Positions 34,891 through 47,275 of a stretch of 64,000 bases of DNA are shown here, in pieces (the first letter of the stretch is position 1; every line of letters begins with the position of its first letter). The DNA is from Gelatoporia subvermispora B (Eukaryota; Basidiomycota; Agaricomycetes; Polyporales; Gelatoporiaceae): contig KB445797.1 in the NCBI GenBank assembly GCA_000320605.2, forward strand, positions 1,052,474-1,116,473. The letters run 5' to 3'. The position numbers and the translations under genes are program-made. The notes under the pieces were generated by a model. The model did no database searches and was not told the origin of the DNA. It saw only the letters and a list, made by a program, of their open reading frames with translations.

Positions 34891-36639
34891 CAGCGCTCGG
34901 GTTAGTATCGAACGGAAGATGGAATACCCTATAATGCATCCGTTATGAATCTCTGCTATGTCTCTCCTCCATCTCTCAGCGATCTCTTCGTTCTGCTCTG
35001 TCGTGCCGGTTATCAGATGACTTGTGTGCTCTCGTCTCGCTTCGCATGCCGTTACTCACGTTATCTACGCTCAAGTTGAGCTTCTCATGTATTATACTTC
35101 GAAGATTGTATATGTCTATCAGCGTCGTCTGACGTGCCGACGGTGCCGAGCACTCCATGACTCCTTTTTCTCCCGCGCGACGGTCCTCATGTGCCGCCTT
35201 TCCCGAGTTCCCAAGGACTTCGCCGTACTAGTCCGAAGAAGAACCGTTCTGTTCGAACCAATCTTGGATTGATGACATCGGTATCCCGGGCGTCCCTGTA
35301 CCCGTTCGATCGGACCGCCCGAAGAAGCAGCCCACGTTGCAGAGTACCCTCGTATGCCTGCGTCCCCTTGTATCGTCATGGCCGCACACATTGTAGGCAG
35401 GTTCATGAAGTTTGCGTTCGTTTAATTTCCTGCACTGTGGGTCGTAGCATCGGGCACGGGACGCCTCGCTATTACGCTCACGCCGGGGCAAGCCGAAATC
35501 GCCTCATAGATTGCTATCTAAGCATTAGGCGTTCCTGATGAGTCCTGGCATTTACGCAGCAAACAAGGCCCGAGGACCTCGGTGTCTCAACGGGGACTTA
35601 CTGCGTACGGCATGTGTGCACCAGATCGCCAGCACTCGAGCGCGCGTGGCGGGAAGTCTCCGAGTGACGCTTGGAGTCAGGTCCTGTCGTCCCCGTCGCA
35701 CACCACCTAAAACGTTCGCTACCATGAACTTTGCTGCCCTCGCGACCTGATGAAGCGCAGGATTGTACAGCAATTTCAACAGTGTGCACCCGCCTGCTGC
35801 GTCGGCCCGAGTCTGCTCGCTTCCTGTGAGGGCTAATCCTAGACATGCCGCTGCTTTTGTTGACGGTCCTGACCGGCGCACTCTATCGATCGTACTCTTT
35901 CCTCAGGGTCGCCTGTGGTTGCGGAAACCTCCGCCACACGTGGATTAGGGCTTTGGACACAGACGTAGATTGGAATTGGGAATTCCGTGATGCGCTCTCA
36001 CTTCACATCAAATTCACGCCACAATCAGCACGAGTGTCGAAGCTCGAAGTCTCGCAGGTTCACCTATTCCGAATTCCTGAATGCTTGGGAGCCAGAAGTA
36101 AAAGTGCCCCGTGTAGTATGCGAAGATGGCTAGTTCGTGGACACATGTGACAGACTCCAAAGGGCTGTAAACTAAGAACGATGGTTCTTCGGACCGGCAA
36201 AAGCGTTGTAGCGTTGAGTGTGCAAGTGTACAGTGTAGTAGTAGAATGTCCGAATGTGCAGATCCAACAGCGCCGAGCTTTCGGCCGGATGCGTCACGGG
36301 TTACAATGCCGATTGCACGCTTGAAGAGAAACCAGCACCCATAACGAGAGCAGCTCATCATGAACAGCGATGGTACAGTGGAGATCGTCAATGCTCATTA
36401 CGGATGATGAAAGGAATACAGACACTATACAGTATGAGCCAAGGCTGCAAGACACGCTCGCGGGGTCCCGCGACGCGAGACGCGTCGTTCGGGCCACAGC
36501 GCTGCACGTGCCACGCGACAATGAGGATCTGTGGCTGCAAGCCACGAACAAAGTCTAAGCATTTGGACTGCGAAATGCGTTCCATTCTCTACCATTGACC
36601 AGCACGAAGATCCTATCAAGTGTCGAACTATTACACAAC
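34891..36639. other. 1.7-kb stretch without a recognisable gene
   Basis: Several short frames overlap on both strands without known domains. A minus-strand frame at 36014-36391 shows no supporting motif. The 3' UTR of the bZIP gene and the promoter of the transaldolase-like gene must lie here. Confidence 0.45.
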
Positions 36640-38434
36640 ATGAGCTTCAAAGACCAGCTTCCGCGAGAATACGAAGGACGAGACATCAGCAAGCTCACCG
36701 AGGCCGCACTGCAGCTCCTGGGCGAGCGCGGCCGCACGCCGTCGCCTGAGAGCTCGCGTCCACGCTCTCGCTCCAGGTCCCGGGCGCAGTTGCTACCCGG
36801 CGGGTCCAATGACAGCGTAAACACGCTAGTCGATACTCCGTCACCAGCCGGACCTGCGCATGAAGACCGCAACAGAAGCAGTCATCCACGCCTGTGGCAT
36901 ACTGTGAAGACAGGCGGAATATCCATCTTGATGAGGTCCTTGGATTTCAGCGGTGAGTCAGCAGCGGTATCTACCGCGCCACCCACTAACTATCGCGGGT
37001 TCGAAGAAATGCCATGGTTGACACCAGATGGTACTATGCTGGACCCTGACCTCCTGCTCCGTGGAATCGGACCTGATAAAGCAGATTCTGAATATCATAA
37101 GTGGGTAGCGGTAAAAGAAGTCATGGAAGATATGTGCGTATGGTTCTGCTCCCAGAAGGACTTCAGCCATCTGAACAATATATCAGGGCTGATTGCGCCG
37201 ACGAGAGAGTGATGGCCGAAGACGCTGTCGAGCGATATGTGCGTTGTCAGCTTCCCATCCGTCCTCGGCTGACTGTGTTTGCAAAGCTCGTTAGCCTAGG
37301 GAAATTCATGATCGACTGTGTCTCCGGGCCACACTTTACCTGCATTGATTTCGGTCTGCGTAACGACAGGCACAAGATGATCGAGCAGGCACTGCGAGTG
37401 ATCCGGCGGTTCGAGCAAAAGGGTGTAGAGCCCCAACAGATGATCGTAACCGTGCGTCGGCGACCATGGACGCTGTCAGACTGCGCTGCTAACCTCGAAT
37501 CGGCTAGATTCCGGCGCTTGAGGAGGGTATAGCGGCTGCCCAAGTGCTCGAGAAGGAACATTCGATCAAGACAAACCTGACACTTGTGTCAAGTGTGACG
37601 CATGCGGCAATCTGCGCCGAGGCGGGGGCGAGCTTCATAACCTTCTCGGACAAGGAGGTGAGGAGCCAAACCCACGTGGGTTGTCGGACACGAGCAGCTA
37701 ACAGCGACGAAGCTCATTCGGGCATATAATAGCATCGGAACTGGCGGGCGTGACAGGTACCCTGAGCCATGGCATCCAGCGTGGACTGCAATTCGCTCCA
37801 CAGCAGCGTACTTTGAGCACCATAGAATCAAGACGAAGGTCATCGTAGAAATCTCAGAGGCAGGTCCCCAGAAGTTTTCTCTGCCCCACGGATGTTGACA
37901 GGCGGCGAGCTACAGATTGACGGCGTCGCGTATCTAGAAGGTATAGGTGGAGTGTGTGTTGACGAGCGTCTGGGTTACAGGATGAAAACCAGAGCCATGC
38001 AATTGCTTCCTAGGTTTACTGCTAATTCGCCAGAGATGTTGACAGACTTGGCGCTCTATCCGGCGCCTGCCATGTCGGCGGAGAACGTGTCTTTCCGTAT
38101 GATGTCCGCCAGAGGTATCTCGCTCGTAGAGGCAACCGCCGCCGCTGTCTGCAGAAACCATGATGAATGCTGGCGTTGGCTTGTCCAATTACTTGCTGGA
38201 GAGATCAAGGAGAAGCGCACACCCCTCGACGAGCTGTATGCAGAATACTGGGAAGACATCGAGGAAGACATCCGGCTGGCCTGGGGCGGTACTCCAAGTC
38301 CGGACCTCAAGCCGAGGACGCAGGACCCCGGATTCCGATGGTTGGTAGGCCGGGTTCTCCACAGGTATCCCCCGGCTGGGTGGCGTCCCAGCACCAGACA
38401 CGGCTCGCGCGCCTCTGCCTCCGACTATTTTTGA
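36640..38434 (+). CDS. transaldolase-fold protein, probable pseudoenzyme
   Basis: Matches the transaldolase family over most of its barrel but lacks key catalytic residues. Start ATG 36640 with an Arg/Ser-rich low-complexity N-terminus not usual for transaldolases (SSRPRSRSRSRAQL). Family blocks: AEDAVERY, LGKFMIDCVSGPHFTCIDFG (family ...VSTEVDARLS), IEQALRVIRRFEQKGVEPQQ, then over an intron MIVT to IPALEEGIAAAQVLEKEHSI, KTNLTLVSSVTHAAICAEAG, LIRAYNSIGTGGRDRYPEPW and AAYFEHHRIKTKVIVEISEA. In the family the Schiff-base Lys lies just before IPATWEG; here it is Thr. The Glu of STEVD and the Arg of DARLS are also replaced, and no clear TTNPS is present. The C-terminal third (LLPRFTANSPEMLTDLALYP, LYAEYWEDIEEDIRLAW) is unlike active enzymes. 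Stop 38432-38434. Confidence 0.7.
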
Positions 38435-39656
38435 CCTACTCGGGCGACCGTCTCAAACATGATATCGGAGAACACAGAGAACACGTCCTAGATGATGGCA
38501 GACTACTTTCATCAGCGCACAATATGTAACGGTCTAATCATGTAGTTGGATCTGGGAAATGTATGATTCATATAGCGCCCTTGATCGAAAGACCATGAGC
38601 GACCGAACCTCAACCGCACAAAAATGTCTCGTGACAACGCACAAGGCACCTACCCGAATCTCCATGTATGTGCTACTTCACGCAGCGCAGATAGTGAGGG
38701 ATGCTCCGGGGGCACGCGTAGGATGCGACACATCAACGTTCGGCACGCCCGAGTACAGAACATGGAGATCGCGAGTTCTCCGGTTTAATGTCGGAGCGCG
38801 ACGCAATGTCCCTGAGCGTTGCAGTGCGGTAACTTACGTGCCTCGAGGACTGACCATGTTTTTCTGATCATGAACTGCGGGCGCCTCTGGCAATGGCTGT
38901 CCAACGCCGGGTTGAGAGGGAAAACTGCCTGACTCACCGGGTCGATGGAAGGGAGAACATGCTAAGCCCATCCTTCTGGTCCATGGATCCAACCTGCCGA
39001 GAGAAAGGAACTATCCGCCGACCGTCCGTAGCATTCCTGGGATAGCGCACGGTGTTAGACAGCACGCCAGAGCTCCGCGGAGGATGGTGGGATGTGATAT
39101 TCCTTCTTGGTCAGCTCTGGCTGTAACTTGTGCCCGTTCACTGCGGTCCGATGGTCCAAAAGGGTGCGGAGCCTCATGCCTGACCCATGCATGTTCAGTG
39201 AATGCATCCTTATGAGAGATGCTCCGACCGCAATCGCACGGCGATCCACTGGCACAAGACCCGCGAGCCACAGATTCGCAAGCACCGTGCCGGAGAGAGC
39301 GAGGGATTTTTACGCGATGTATGTGTCAAGGCAAGGACCTTCAGGAGACGCATGATGGGCAGAGACAAGCTCGAGGAGGACGCCTGCGTTCGTACCGGAT
39401 TGTGGCAGGACGGTCCCGGGGTGTTACGTACATGCCATGCTCCCGCTCGGGGCACGAGCTCGGGATTGACTTTCATCTGCAATCCATCTCGCTTTCTCTC
39501 CGTCACGTTGCCGTCATCCTCGTGCTAAATCTCACATCGTTACGCTAGGCAACTTCTAAGATCATCGTCTTCCAAGAACAGAGTTGGCAGCCAGCTCTGC
39601 GCTCGCGGGAAGCACCCTGACTTCATCCGCACGCTACCACGTTCACTACACTCGTA
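38435..39656. other. 1.2-kb stretch without a recognisable gene
   Basis: Short overlapping frames only; no domain, tRNA or repeat recognised. Confidence 0.45.
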
Positions 39657-40882
39657 ATGCCTCAACGCAAGTCTAAAGCCGCCAAGGAGAAAGCCTCCAA
39701 GATTGGAGCTGAAGATAGCCAGGGGCATGCTCCGCTTGGCCCGCCTCCCGAGAATTTCCCAGTCGCCGCGTACACGTCGGTGACGGGCGTGCATACCACT
39801 CTCCTGGCATTCACTGCGCTGTTCCTTCCTCGGACACCCGTATCGTTCATCACGGAGGCTTTCCCCATTGCTCGGCAAGCCGCTGATGATGCGTCGGGCT
39901 CGCTCCGTCGGAGTGCGTTGCATCTGCTGACGAGTAACCCGGCACGGACAGTCGCCTGGATCTGCGCAGGCACTTTCGTGGTTCAATTGTGGTGGGCAGG
40001 TTGGGTTCGCAATTGGTCCTTTGACTTGCGGCGTGCGGCGCAAAACCAAGGCGATGCTGGCCAGCAGACTCAGGACAAATTATCACGAAGCCAGGAGAAG
40101 AGCCAGCAACTGAAGGTGTGCCTTCTAATCATTTCCGCTAGATGCGCCCGAGCCGACTATTCGTAATTGTCAGACCCTGTGGGCTGCCTCTGTAACCACA
40201 TTGGCAGCGTCTGTTGCTTTTTATATCCTTATCGTGTTGTTCGGTGCGCCTATACTGAGGTCAGTCCGGTTCTGCCTTCCGTATTGTGTCCCAGGAAGCC
40301 AGCGTTGAGCCAGTTGATCCTAGTCATACGCCGCACACCTATTCGTTGGCTCTTCTTGTCGCCCTTCTGACCTCATTCACGCCTGCGTATACCCTCGGAC
40401 CGCCCTCTCTGAGATCCGACGCGAAATCTCTTGTGACCAGATTGACTTGGATCCGCCTATTCGCTGAGCTCTCGTGCGTCTCGCTCTTACGCCATCCCAG
40501 ATAAAGTTCTCATTTGACTCACCGGCTTCTGCGCCGCACAACTCCCCACAAGCAGGCCACGCACTCCCATTGAGAGAGCACTCGTGTATCCGGCCGCCGG
40601 CGCGCTGCTTGGATGCTGGTCAGGTGCCATTCCCATTGGGCTCGATTGGGAACGCCCATGGCAGGTGCATTGATTGCTCGCTATTCCAACTGTCGCGTTG
40701 TGCTTACTGTCACCGTCCGTATAATCTGTTCAGGCGTGGCCTCTCACACCAGCCTACGGCGCAGTTGCCGGCTACATCTTGGGGTCGCTCGCAGCGCTAG
40801 TGGTCAGCTCAATCAAACACCTTGCCGAGGCGGACGTCCGCCTGCACCGAGCAGATGCACAACAACGCGCCAAATCTACATG
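39657..40882 (+). CDS. GPI ethanolamine-phosphate transferase subunit PIG-F (Gpi11)
   Basis: ER membrane subunit that stabilises the enzymes adding phosphoethanolamine to the GPI precursor. Start ATG 39657 with a basic cytosolic start (MPQRKSKAAKEKASKIG), then VAAYTSVTGVHTTLLAFTAL and TVAWICAGTFVVQLWWAGWV. After introns follow TTLAASVAFYILIVLFGAPI, TYSLALLVALLTSFTPAYTL, and the family hallmark YPAAGALLGCWSGAIPIGLD with WERPWQ. The last exon has WPLTPAYGAVAGYILGSLAA, stop at 40880-40882. Length about 270 residues is typical. It converges with the phosphatase gene, the two stops being about 95 bases apart. GPI synthesis fits the presence of GPI-anchored CFEM proteins in the genome, but no link at this locus is implied. 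Confidence 0.9.
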
Positions 40883-40977
40883 ACATTCATTGCCCCTCTA
40901 TCGTCGACGAAATTCTATATGTTTGCGTTCTAGTGTGATTTGGACACCTCGGGCTTCCCCGATCTCTACTTACGCGG

Positions 40978-42204
40978 TTACGCATTGACCGCCCGGAGGT
41001 CGCCAATTGAGTTCGTCACATAGTCTGGCACGGTGTGCGAGGCATTCGGACCTGTGATTTCTGACTCCTGCGTGATGCCTGTGGCGTTGATGGAAATTCA
41101 GCTCGTCAGCCACCGTCTAGACGTACGGAAGAACGATTGTTTACCGGTCAGCACCAGGAGTGTCGCGAGCCCTCCGGCCTTGCCAAACTCGATGTCGGTA
41201 TTCAACCGGTCACCGACCATGATTGTCCGCGCCGGGTCAAAGTCGTGTCTGCATGCACATGTCAGCGCCCGGTGTACTGCATGTCAAGACAGGGGACAGC
41301 GCACTTCGCCTTGATGCAGTCGAGCATCGTGCCGGCGGGCTTGCCGATGCTCACAGGGTCTCGTCCGAGGGCATAACGCAGGGGCGCGCTGACCGCGCCA
41401 GCGCCGGGGAGGAGGCCCTCCGCAGTCGGGTACGTGCTGTCCTCGTTGCTCACCAGGAACGCACAGCCCGGGTGCCGCGTGAGATAGTAGAATGCCTTAG
41501 AGAGTTTGGTGTAGTTCACGGAGGTGTCCAGCCCGCAGAGCACCGCGGCGACGCTGGGGTCGGGCGTGAAGTTCGCGAGCGAGAACGGCTCGAGCGTGTT
41601 GTCCGCAGGGTCCTGGTCACACGGGAATTGAGTGCGTGATGATGATATACGAGAACATGATGCACGAACCGTGCCCCCCAGGAAGGAGATGCCTTCCTCC
41701 TGGAGTTCTTCCTCCATTCCCGCCATGCCAATGACGTAGACCTTCTTATCCTTGGGCAGCTTCATGACGGAGGAGATGTACACCGCAGATGCAAATGCAG
41801 ATCCGAAGACCTCATCCTGCCCACAGACACCGTTGATACACCGTTCCCGTATGTGTGCTGGAGCTGCTCACAACATGCGCCTGCAGGCCGAGGGCGTCGA
41901 ACTTCTTCTTGTAGTTCTTGCGGGATTTGGTTGCATTGTTCGTGACGAACATCACCGATTTCTCTTGTTATCGCAAGATCAATCATATCAGCCATCCAGC
42001 TATGCAGGTGAAGTGGATTGGGTACAGCTAGCGTGCTTCCGAGTGGAAAGACGTACTCCGAGCACGCAGGAGACTCAGCACTTCCGGCACTCCGTCGATC
42101 AACCGATCTCCTTGCCAGAGCACTCCATCGCAGTCAAACAGCCAGGTGTCGTACTTGTCCAGCAAGCTATCGTAGTCTGCGCGAGTCGAAAGGCGGGCAG
42201 CCAT
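40978..42204 (-). CDS. HAD phosphatase, PHO13/phosphoglycolate phosphatase type
   Basis: HAD-superfamily C2a phosphatase (4-nitrophenylphosphatase family) that removes phosphate from small toxic metabolites such as 2-phosphoglycolate. Minus-strand start ATG 42202-42204 ([20 protein letters not shown]). All four HAD motifs are visible: motif [14 protein letters not shown] with the nucleophile Asp, motif [12 protein letters not shown], motif III Lys in [14 protein letters not shown], motif [20 protein letters not shown]. The cap domain lies between II and III ([40 protein letters not shown]). End ...[10 protein letters not shown] with TAA at 40978-40980. About 300 residues, five or six introns. 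Complete motifs, so active. Confidence 0.94.
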
Positions 42205-42610
42205 AATGGTGTAGCGGGTCGGTGCTAAGGTGGCCTATTGCGAGCGGGTGGCTGAGACTCGGCGATCGAGCGAGCAGCTTATGTACGAGTTATCTGATGG
42301 GTCGCACACGCAGCTCGAGCACCCCAGCGTTGCTTTTCCAAAATAACACATTCCCCAATAGCGACTCAATTACGAATGCGTCAACGTATCGCAGCCAATG
42401 TTGTCCGAGGAACAGTACAGAAGGACCCGCGAGCACCGTGCGTCAAGCATGTACCGCATACCGACCTCATCGGTCATCGTTTTGGATAGCGAGAGCAGAA
42501 TACATGCATGCATGGCAAGTGAGAAGGACATGTCGTCGCAATAGTGAAGTATGAAGGAATCGCACGGAGTCGATCCCACCCGTCAGTCAATACCTAGGCA
42601 GAAGGTCCCT
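42205..42610. other. intergenic, phosphatase promoter and eL34 3' side
   Basis: About 0.4 kb upstream of the phosphatase and downstream of eL34 (same strand). No gene is seen. Confidence 0.5.
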
Positions 42611-43073
42611 CTACTTCCTGCCGCCGGTCTTCTGCTGCGACTTGATCACCTTCTTGACGATCTTCGCCTCCTCGACGAGGAACGCCCGGAGGATGCTGTT
42701 ACAAGCAAGTCAGATGAGGGACGGGGAACGGCAGGTTATGGGACGCACCGCTGCTTGACGCAGTCACCGCATCTCGAGCCACCGTACGCACGGCGGACGG
42801 TCTTCCTCGTCTTGGAGATGGTGGCGTATTGGCGGGGGCGGAGGGCGGGGACCTGCGCAAGTTCATTTGTTATGAGCTCGATGAGTTCTAACAACAAAGC
42901 CGAGCGGGACATACACCAGGGAGCGCGATGCCGCAGTCACCGCACTTGGGGGCAGTCGCGAGCTTCTTGATGTGGTGGTACACAAGCTTGCCACCAGGCG
43001 TCTTCACGACCCGTCGGCGGCTCGACGTGGTGTTGTAGGGGTTGCGCTTGCGGAGCGTGACGCGTTGGGCCAT
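42611..43073 (-). CDS. RPL34: 60S ribosomal protein eL34
   Basis: Large-subunit ribosomal protein. Minus-strand start at 43071-43073 (MAQRVTLRKRNPYNTTSSRR), followed by RVVKTPGGKLVYHHIKKLAT, KCGDCGIALPG, and after an intron VPALRPRQYATISKTRKTVR with RAYGGSRCGDCVKQ. After a second intron RILRAFLVEEAKIVKKVI and KSQQKTGGRK, stop 42611-42613. The four zinc-binding cysteines (CGDCG and CGDC) are present. About 115 residues, full length. A good acceptor (polypyrimidine tract and TAG) lies a few bases upstream of the ATG, which indicates a 5' UTR intron, common in ribosomal protein genes. Confidence 0.96.
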
Positions 43074-43208
43074 CGGAATAACTAGAGACAGTAAGAGGTT
43101 CAGTATGAGTTTCTGCAGTCGCACTTTGCCCGGTGCCGCCAGAGTCCATCAAATCCCTCCAAACTTTTGCACCAGTTTCCGCCAACCCCTCTCGCACGCC
43201 GCAGCCAG

Positions 43209-43481
43209 TCATCCATCTAGCCTACGTCCTCTCTTCTCATCTTCATAGTTGCATCTCCGTCGACTCCTGGCGGCCCCAGGCACGTACAAGCGAGTACTCA
43301 CATGGAAGACGGGTGGAGACAGGCTAGAGGGACAACCAGAAATTAGCCAATCACACACCAGACGAGCAGCATTTCGACATACCTTGGTCTTGAACTTGCT
43401 GAGGCCCTCGCCGGGGATATTGCTGGAGGTCGCGGATGGCGCGGGTCTGGGTGGCTGAGAGAACTGTACAGCTGCCGGCAT
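43209..43481 (-). CDS. possible small protein upstream of eL34
   Basis: Minus-strand frame from ATG 43479-43481 (MPAAVQFSQPPRPAPSATSS, then IPGEGLSKFKTK). A good donor (GTATGT) follows Lys, and an acceptor about 65 nt later could join a short tail (PVSTRLP...) ending near 43236. No family is recognised. It may instead be the 5' leader of the eL34 transcript, whose UTR intron acceptor lies just downstream. Low confidence. Confidence 0.25.
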   Translation of the reverse strand: MPAAVQFSQPPRPAPSATSSNIPGEGLSKFKTKVCRNAARLVCDWLISGCPSSLSPPVFHVSTRLYVPGAARSRRRCNYEDEKRGRRLDG

Positions 43482-45273
43482 CCGCCGAACTCATAAATCC
43501 CGGACCGTGAGAACTTGTGACTCTCCCATTGCTCGATGCGCCTCCCGCGTTCCTGACGGTGCCCTGCGTGCTCTCATTGTCCGCTCGCCTTCCAATCATC
43601 TCGTTGGTTGCCTAGCGATCTGTGTTCTTGTGATAACGACATATCAGGCTCCCAACTGCTGTACCCCTCCGGCAAAATTGCACATGAAGATTGCATCTAT
43701 GCGCGTGAACTCATTATTCTGGGCAAGCTTTAGTCTCATACCACCGCTGTTTCTTCGGAGCTACGTAGTACGTTTGGCGCATTGTGCCGATGGGGATATC
43801 TCTGGATAGCATTTCTCGATGCGACAACACCACTGGCTCTGCTCTTGACCCGAGCTCAGAATCTTCTGGACGACTCTGAATTGCCTCGGCGGGGCTATTC
43901 TCGGTATTTCTAGCCATCTCCTTCTATATTTCAAGATCCGTGGCACTATCTATGCGAATGCTCCCACCGATGGATCCGTTTTTCACCTTCGTATCGTCTT
44001 CTACAGTATGAATCACCAAGGCGAGGTTGATGCCACATATCATGGATGCTCTATCACTACCGGCTGTGCCCATATTGTCCGCTCGGTGGGTCTCAGCAGG
44101 GATATGAAAGGGCTTCATTCCCGCGGTTGCACCCTCCGCACGGTGCGATACTAAGGTTTGACAGCATTCATTCCTCCGATACTCAGTCTTATCAGTCTAT
44201 CGTACCTGTGCTCGTGCGCGCCGAGTCAAGCCAACTTTGCCTTATCTGGATCACTATTGGTTTTCTTTCTCCTGCGAAGTTGTATATGATCACTCCGTGG
44301 ACCCGCCACCAGCTAACAACGTTAATGTCCGCAATTACCCACCGCCGGACATTTCCGTCTCGGACCACGCCCACACGAAGTGCTGCGCATCCGCGCGACC
44401 AAGTGACGTGCTGAGTATTCACGGCACGAGTACGCAGCACATACGTCAAGAGTCTGGTGGTTGCTCTATCTGGGGATTCGGTGTTCTCGGATGATGTGCT
44501 TGGTCAGCTGTTACACGTTGAGGTCATCTCACTCAATACGGGCTCGCCCGCAGTATGCCGTGCAGATCCCACAGTCGAGACCAGCTTGTAAGTTGTCACG
44601 GAGTATAATTGCCGTTTGCAATGCTTGACGAGAGTGTCGTATTCGGAGTTACAAGTAGTCTGAGTAGTGCTATGAAGGCTACCGCTGCGCCCACAGGGCC
44701 CATGCATGTTGTAGTAGTGTTCTCATAGACAATATATGACGATCATAGCAACAACACGTAACAAAAGAGGTTTGCAGACCAATGTGAAACGAAGCGATCG
44801 AGAGCAGCGCCGGTGACACAAGGCGCTGTGCGGGCCTGTCGCATGCAGTGCTGTGCAACGGCCAGGTCGTGCATGCTCCTGCTGCACGCAGTTGGACTCG
44901 CTCATACCCTGCTTGCTCTCGGTCTCATAGCATAACAAACAATCTGTCGCCTGGATATCTGGTCTTCGGATTCCTGGACTGAATTCCTGTACACTCTGTT
45001 CACCGCCACATTTCATCCGGACTGGAAGCGCGCTTCGCCAAAGACTGCGAACTGCTGTAGTCGTAGTTGTATCCTGTACTTGTCCACATACAGTAAGCTT
45101 CGGAGCATACGGAATACTGCCCCATTCTGTGTGTATAACTCCTCGAACCACCGCACACGATGAGCACAAGAGCACCACCCGTACGAGGTCAGTCTCCGCC
45201 TGCCGCCCTCCGCCTTTAATCGCGCTCACGGGATCTCGTGTACCTAGTCAGCGACGGGCCTCCCGCATACACC
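43482..45273. other. 1.8-kb stretch without a recognisable gene
   Basis: Overlapping short frames on both strands, including a 168-codon minus-strand frame at 44723-45229 without any recognisable domain. No RNA gene seen. The promoter of the four-helix protein gene lies at its right end. Confidence 0.45.
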
Positions 45274-46839
45274 ATGGTCTCCCGTGTGTACAGATCAAGT
45301 CTGCGCCCAGTGGTCGCCGTCAGTGAGTGCTCACCCCGCCCGCCGCCTCGTCCCGCGCTGACCGGTCCCGTGTGGCGAACACGAAGTGGGCATCATATCT
45401 GCTGTGTGGCTGCTATTATGGTACGTCTGTCGTGCACGTCTCTCTCGGTCGGCGCACGCTGATGCAGGGATGTAGGGCGGTACGTCGTCGTCGCTGTCGC
45501 CGGTGCTGCGCGCCGCGTGCGCGTGGTGCAGGGCAAGGGCAGGCCGTGCTGACCTTTGTCTCATCCCCCCTTGGCGCAGATCAACGCGTTCCGCGTACTG
45601 AATTATGACAAAGAACGTACGTTCCCGTATCCCCCCACTTCCCAGCGCGCGCCCGCGCTGACCTCATGCCTTCTCGCACAGACGGCGAGCCGAAGCTCGT
45701 GCCATTTGCGATCGTGCTCGGCGTGATATACACGTTCGGGTGCGCGGTCGAGGTCGGGGGCGTCGCCGCGGCCGCCACGGTGCGTGTCTGTCAATTGCTG
45801 CCCTCCCCTCGCGTCCCGGCGCGGGCAGGGAAGATAGGCTGTGAATGAGCGGCACTGACGCAGGCGAGCAGCAAAACATGACGATGGCACGGTTGTACGC
45901 GGTCCTCTCTGTCGTGAGCTCGCTCGCGGTCATCGGCGCGGGCCTCATGCGCGTGATCATCCACTTCATGCTCAAGGTGTGTTTGCGTCTGCGTTCACTC
46001 CTACGCCAACGGGGGACGCGCACTGACTGAGCGCCAGAATGACTTGATTAGCGAGTGCACGACGCTGCTCCAGAACGGCACGGTCGAATTCGTGAGTGCA
46101 CCTCATTCATACCCTGTGTGCCAGGTGAGAATAACGGTGGAACTGATGGCGCGGGCCCGCGCAGGTGTTCGGGTTCTGGGGCCCGGTCGTGGAGAAGAAC
46201 GTCTCGCCGCAGGACGCAGAGAATGGTACGTCCCCCTTTTCCGCACACACACCTTGGCTCAGAACTGACTCCTTGCGTGATGCGTCGGCAGTGTGCAAAA
46301 ACGGCTGGGACCACGACTCGTTCACGGAGATCATCGAGCTCATCATCGAGATCGGTATGTTTCCCGCCTCCCCCTTCCCTCCTCTCCTCAGACTCACGTG
46401 CTCACCCGTCCGACCCATAGTCCTCTCCCTCTTCTTCATCGCCATCGCCTACGCATACTACCAACAACTCCTCGACCCGACCTCCGCCGCCAACGCCCTC
46501 CGCCAGCCACGGGGCGGGGTTCCCTCGCCTGGGAGCGACTACGCGCCGTATCCGGACCTCGACGACGACCCCGAGCACGGCTCGTCCTACCCCGCACACT
46601 ACAACCCGCCCTATCTCGCATACAACGCCCCTGTTGTGCCGCCGCCGCGGTACGCGCCGCCGCCGGGGCCGCCCCCACCCAATGCGTATACATCTGGGGA
46701 AGATGTGAAGGGGTATGGCATCGGGATGGGCGATGACGCGAAGGATGTGAAGGATGCGGAGCATAGGCCACCGGTGAGCGATCCGTTTGCGGACTTTGAG
46801 GGCATGCCGGAGCCGCATACGGGGGCGGGGTTGCACTAA
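45274..46839 (+). CDS. four-helix membrane protein with Pro/Tyr-rich tail
   Basis: Conserved basidiomycete membrane protein of unknown role with a tetraspanin-like plan. Suggested start ATG 45274 (MVSRVYRSSLRPVV); the first exons are poorly defined. Later exons give INAFRVLNYDKE, helix KLVPFAIVLGVIYTFGCAVE, helix ARLYAVLSVVSSLAVIGAGL, a loop with two Cys (NDLISECTTLLQNG, VCKNGWDHDSFTEI), and helix VLSLFFIAIAYAYYQQLLDP. The loop between the last helices holds the conserved FGFWGPVVEKNVSPQDAEN. The tail (about 46500-46839) is cytosolic, rich in Pro/Tyr (NPPYLAYN, PPPRYAPPPG) and ends GMPEPHTGAGLH. Introns are numerous and short. A scaffold or transport role is possible but not shown. Confidence 0.6.
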
Positions 46840-46925
46840 GCGTTAAGAGCCTGTGCTGGAGCCTGCAAGATGTGTGATGGACTTCGGGTTGCTTGGATTA
46901 TCGGGTAAGACGAATGCTGGAAGGA

Positions 46926-46959
46926 CTGCTCCATCATGATCATGTATATATTGTGCGCA
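46926..46959 (-). repeat. repeated block 1 of the CFEM array (promoter-like)
   Basis: A 34-base core with CATGATCATGTATATATTGT, ending TGTGCGCA, recurs with few changes at 48123-48156 and 52472-52505. Read on the minus strand it contains a TATATA box after TGCGCACAA. It lies beyond the end of the four-helix gene without a CFEM coding part next to it, so it probably marks a lost gene copy. Confidence 0.5.
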
Positions 46960-47275
46960 TTTAGTCGATGCTTTGCTTCCGTCAGGATTACTGCTCGTCT
47001 TGGGGATGTGTTGGCCTCCTGTCTGTACAGCAATGCGGAGGTCCCGGGTCTTTATGACGCCGTCCTCGACAGGACATGCCGAATTTCCTCTCAACGCAGA
47101 AGCACTGCAGCCCAGGACTGCGCCCGCGCCTCCCGAATATGGCATCATACCGGAGACCGTCTGACAGCGGTGATCACGTATATAGCTGACATTGAACACG
47201 GATAATGGTGAGCACATCCGTATAGATCCCATATAGACGATTCCTGAATATTCGCTTTACCGAGTCAACCCTATT

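Noticed and set aside
39540..40049. 169-codon minus-strand frame
   Set aside because: Antisense to the PIG-F first exon, whose protein family is certain.
44723..45229. 168-codon minus-strand frame
   Set aside because: No recognisable domain, scattered cysteines without a pattern, no splice sites that extend it.
46402..46836. 144-codon minus-strand frame
   Set aside because: Antisense to the proline-rich tail of the four-helix protein; GC-rich sequence leaves long open antisense frames.
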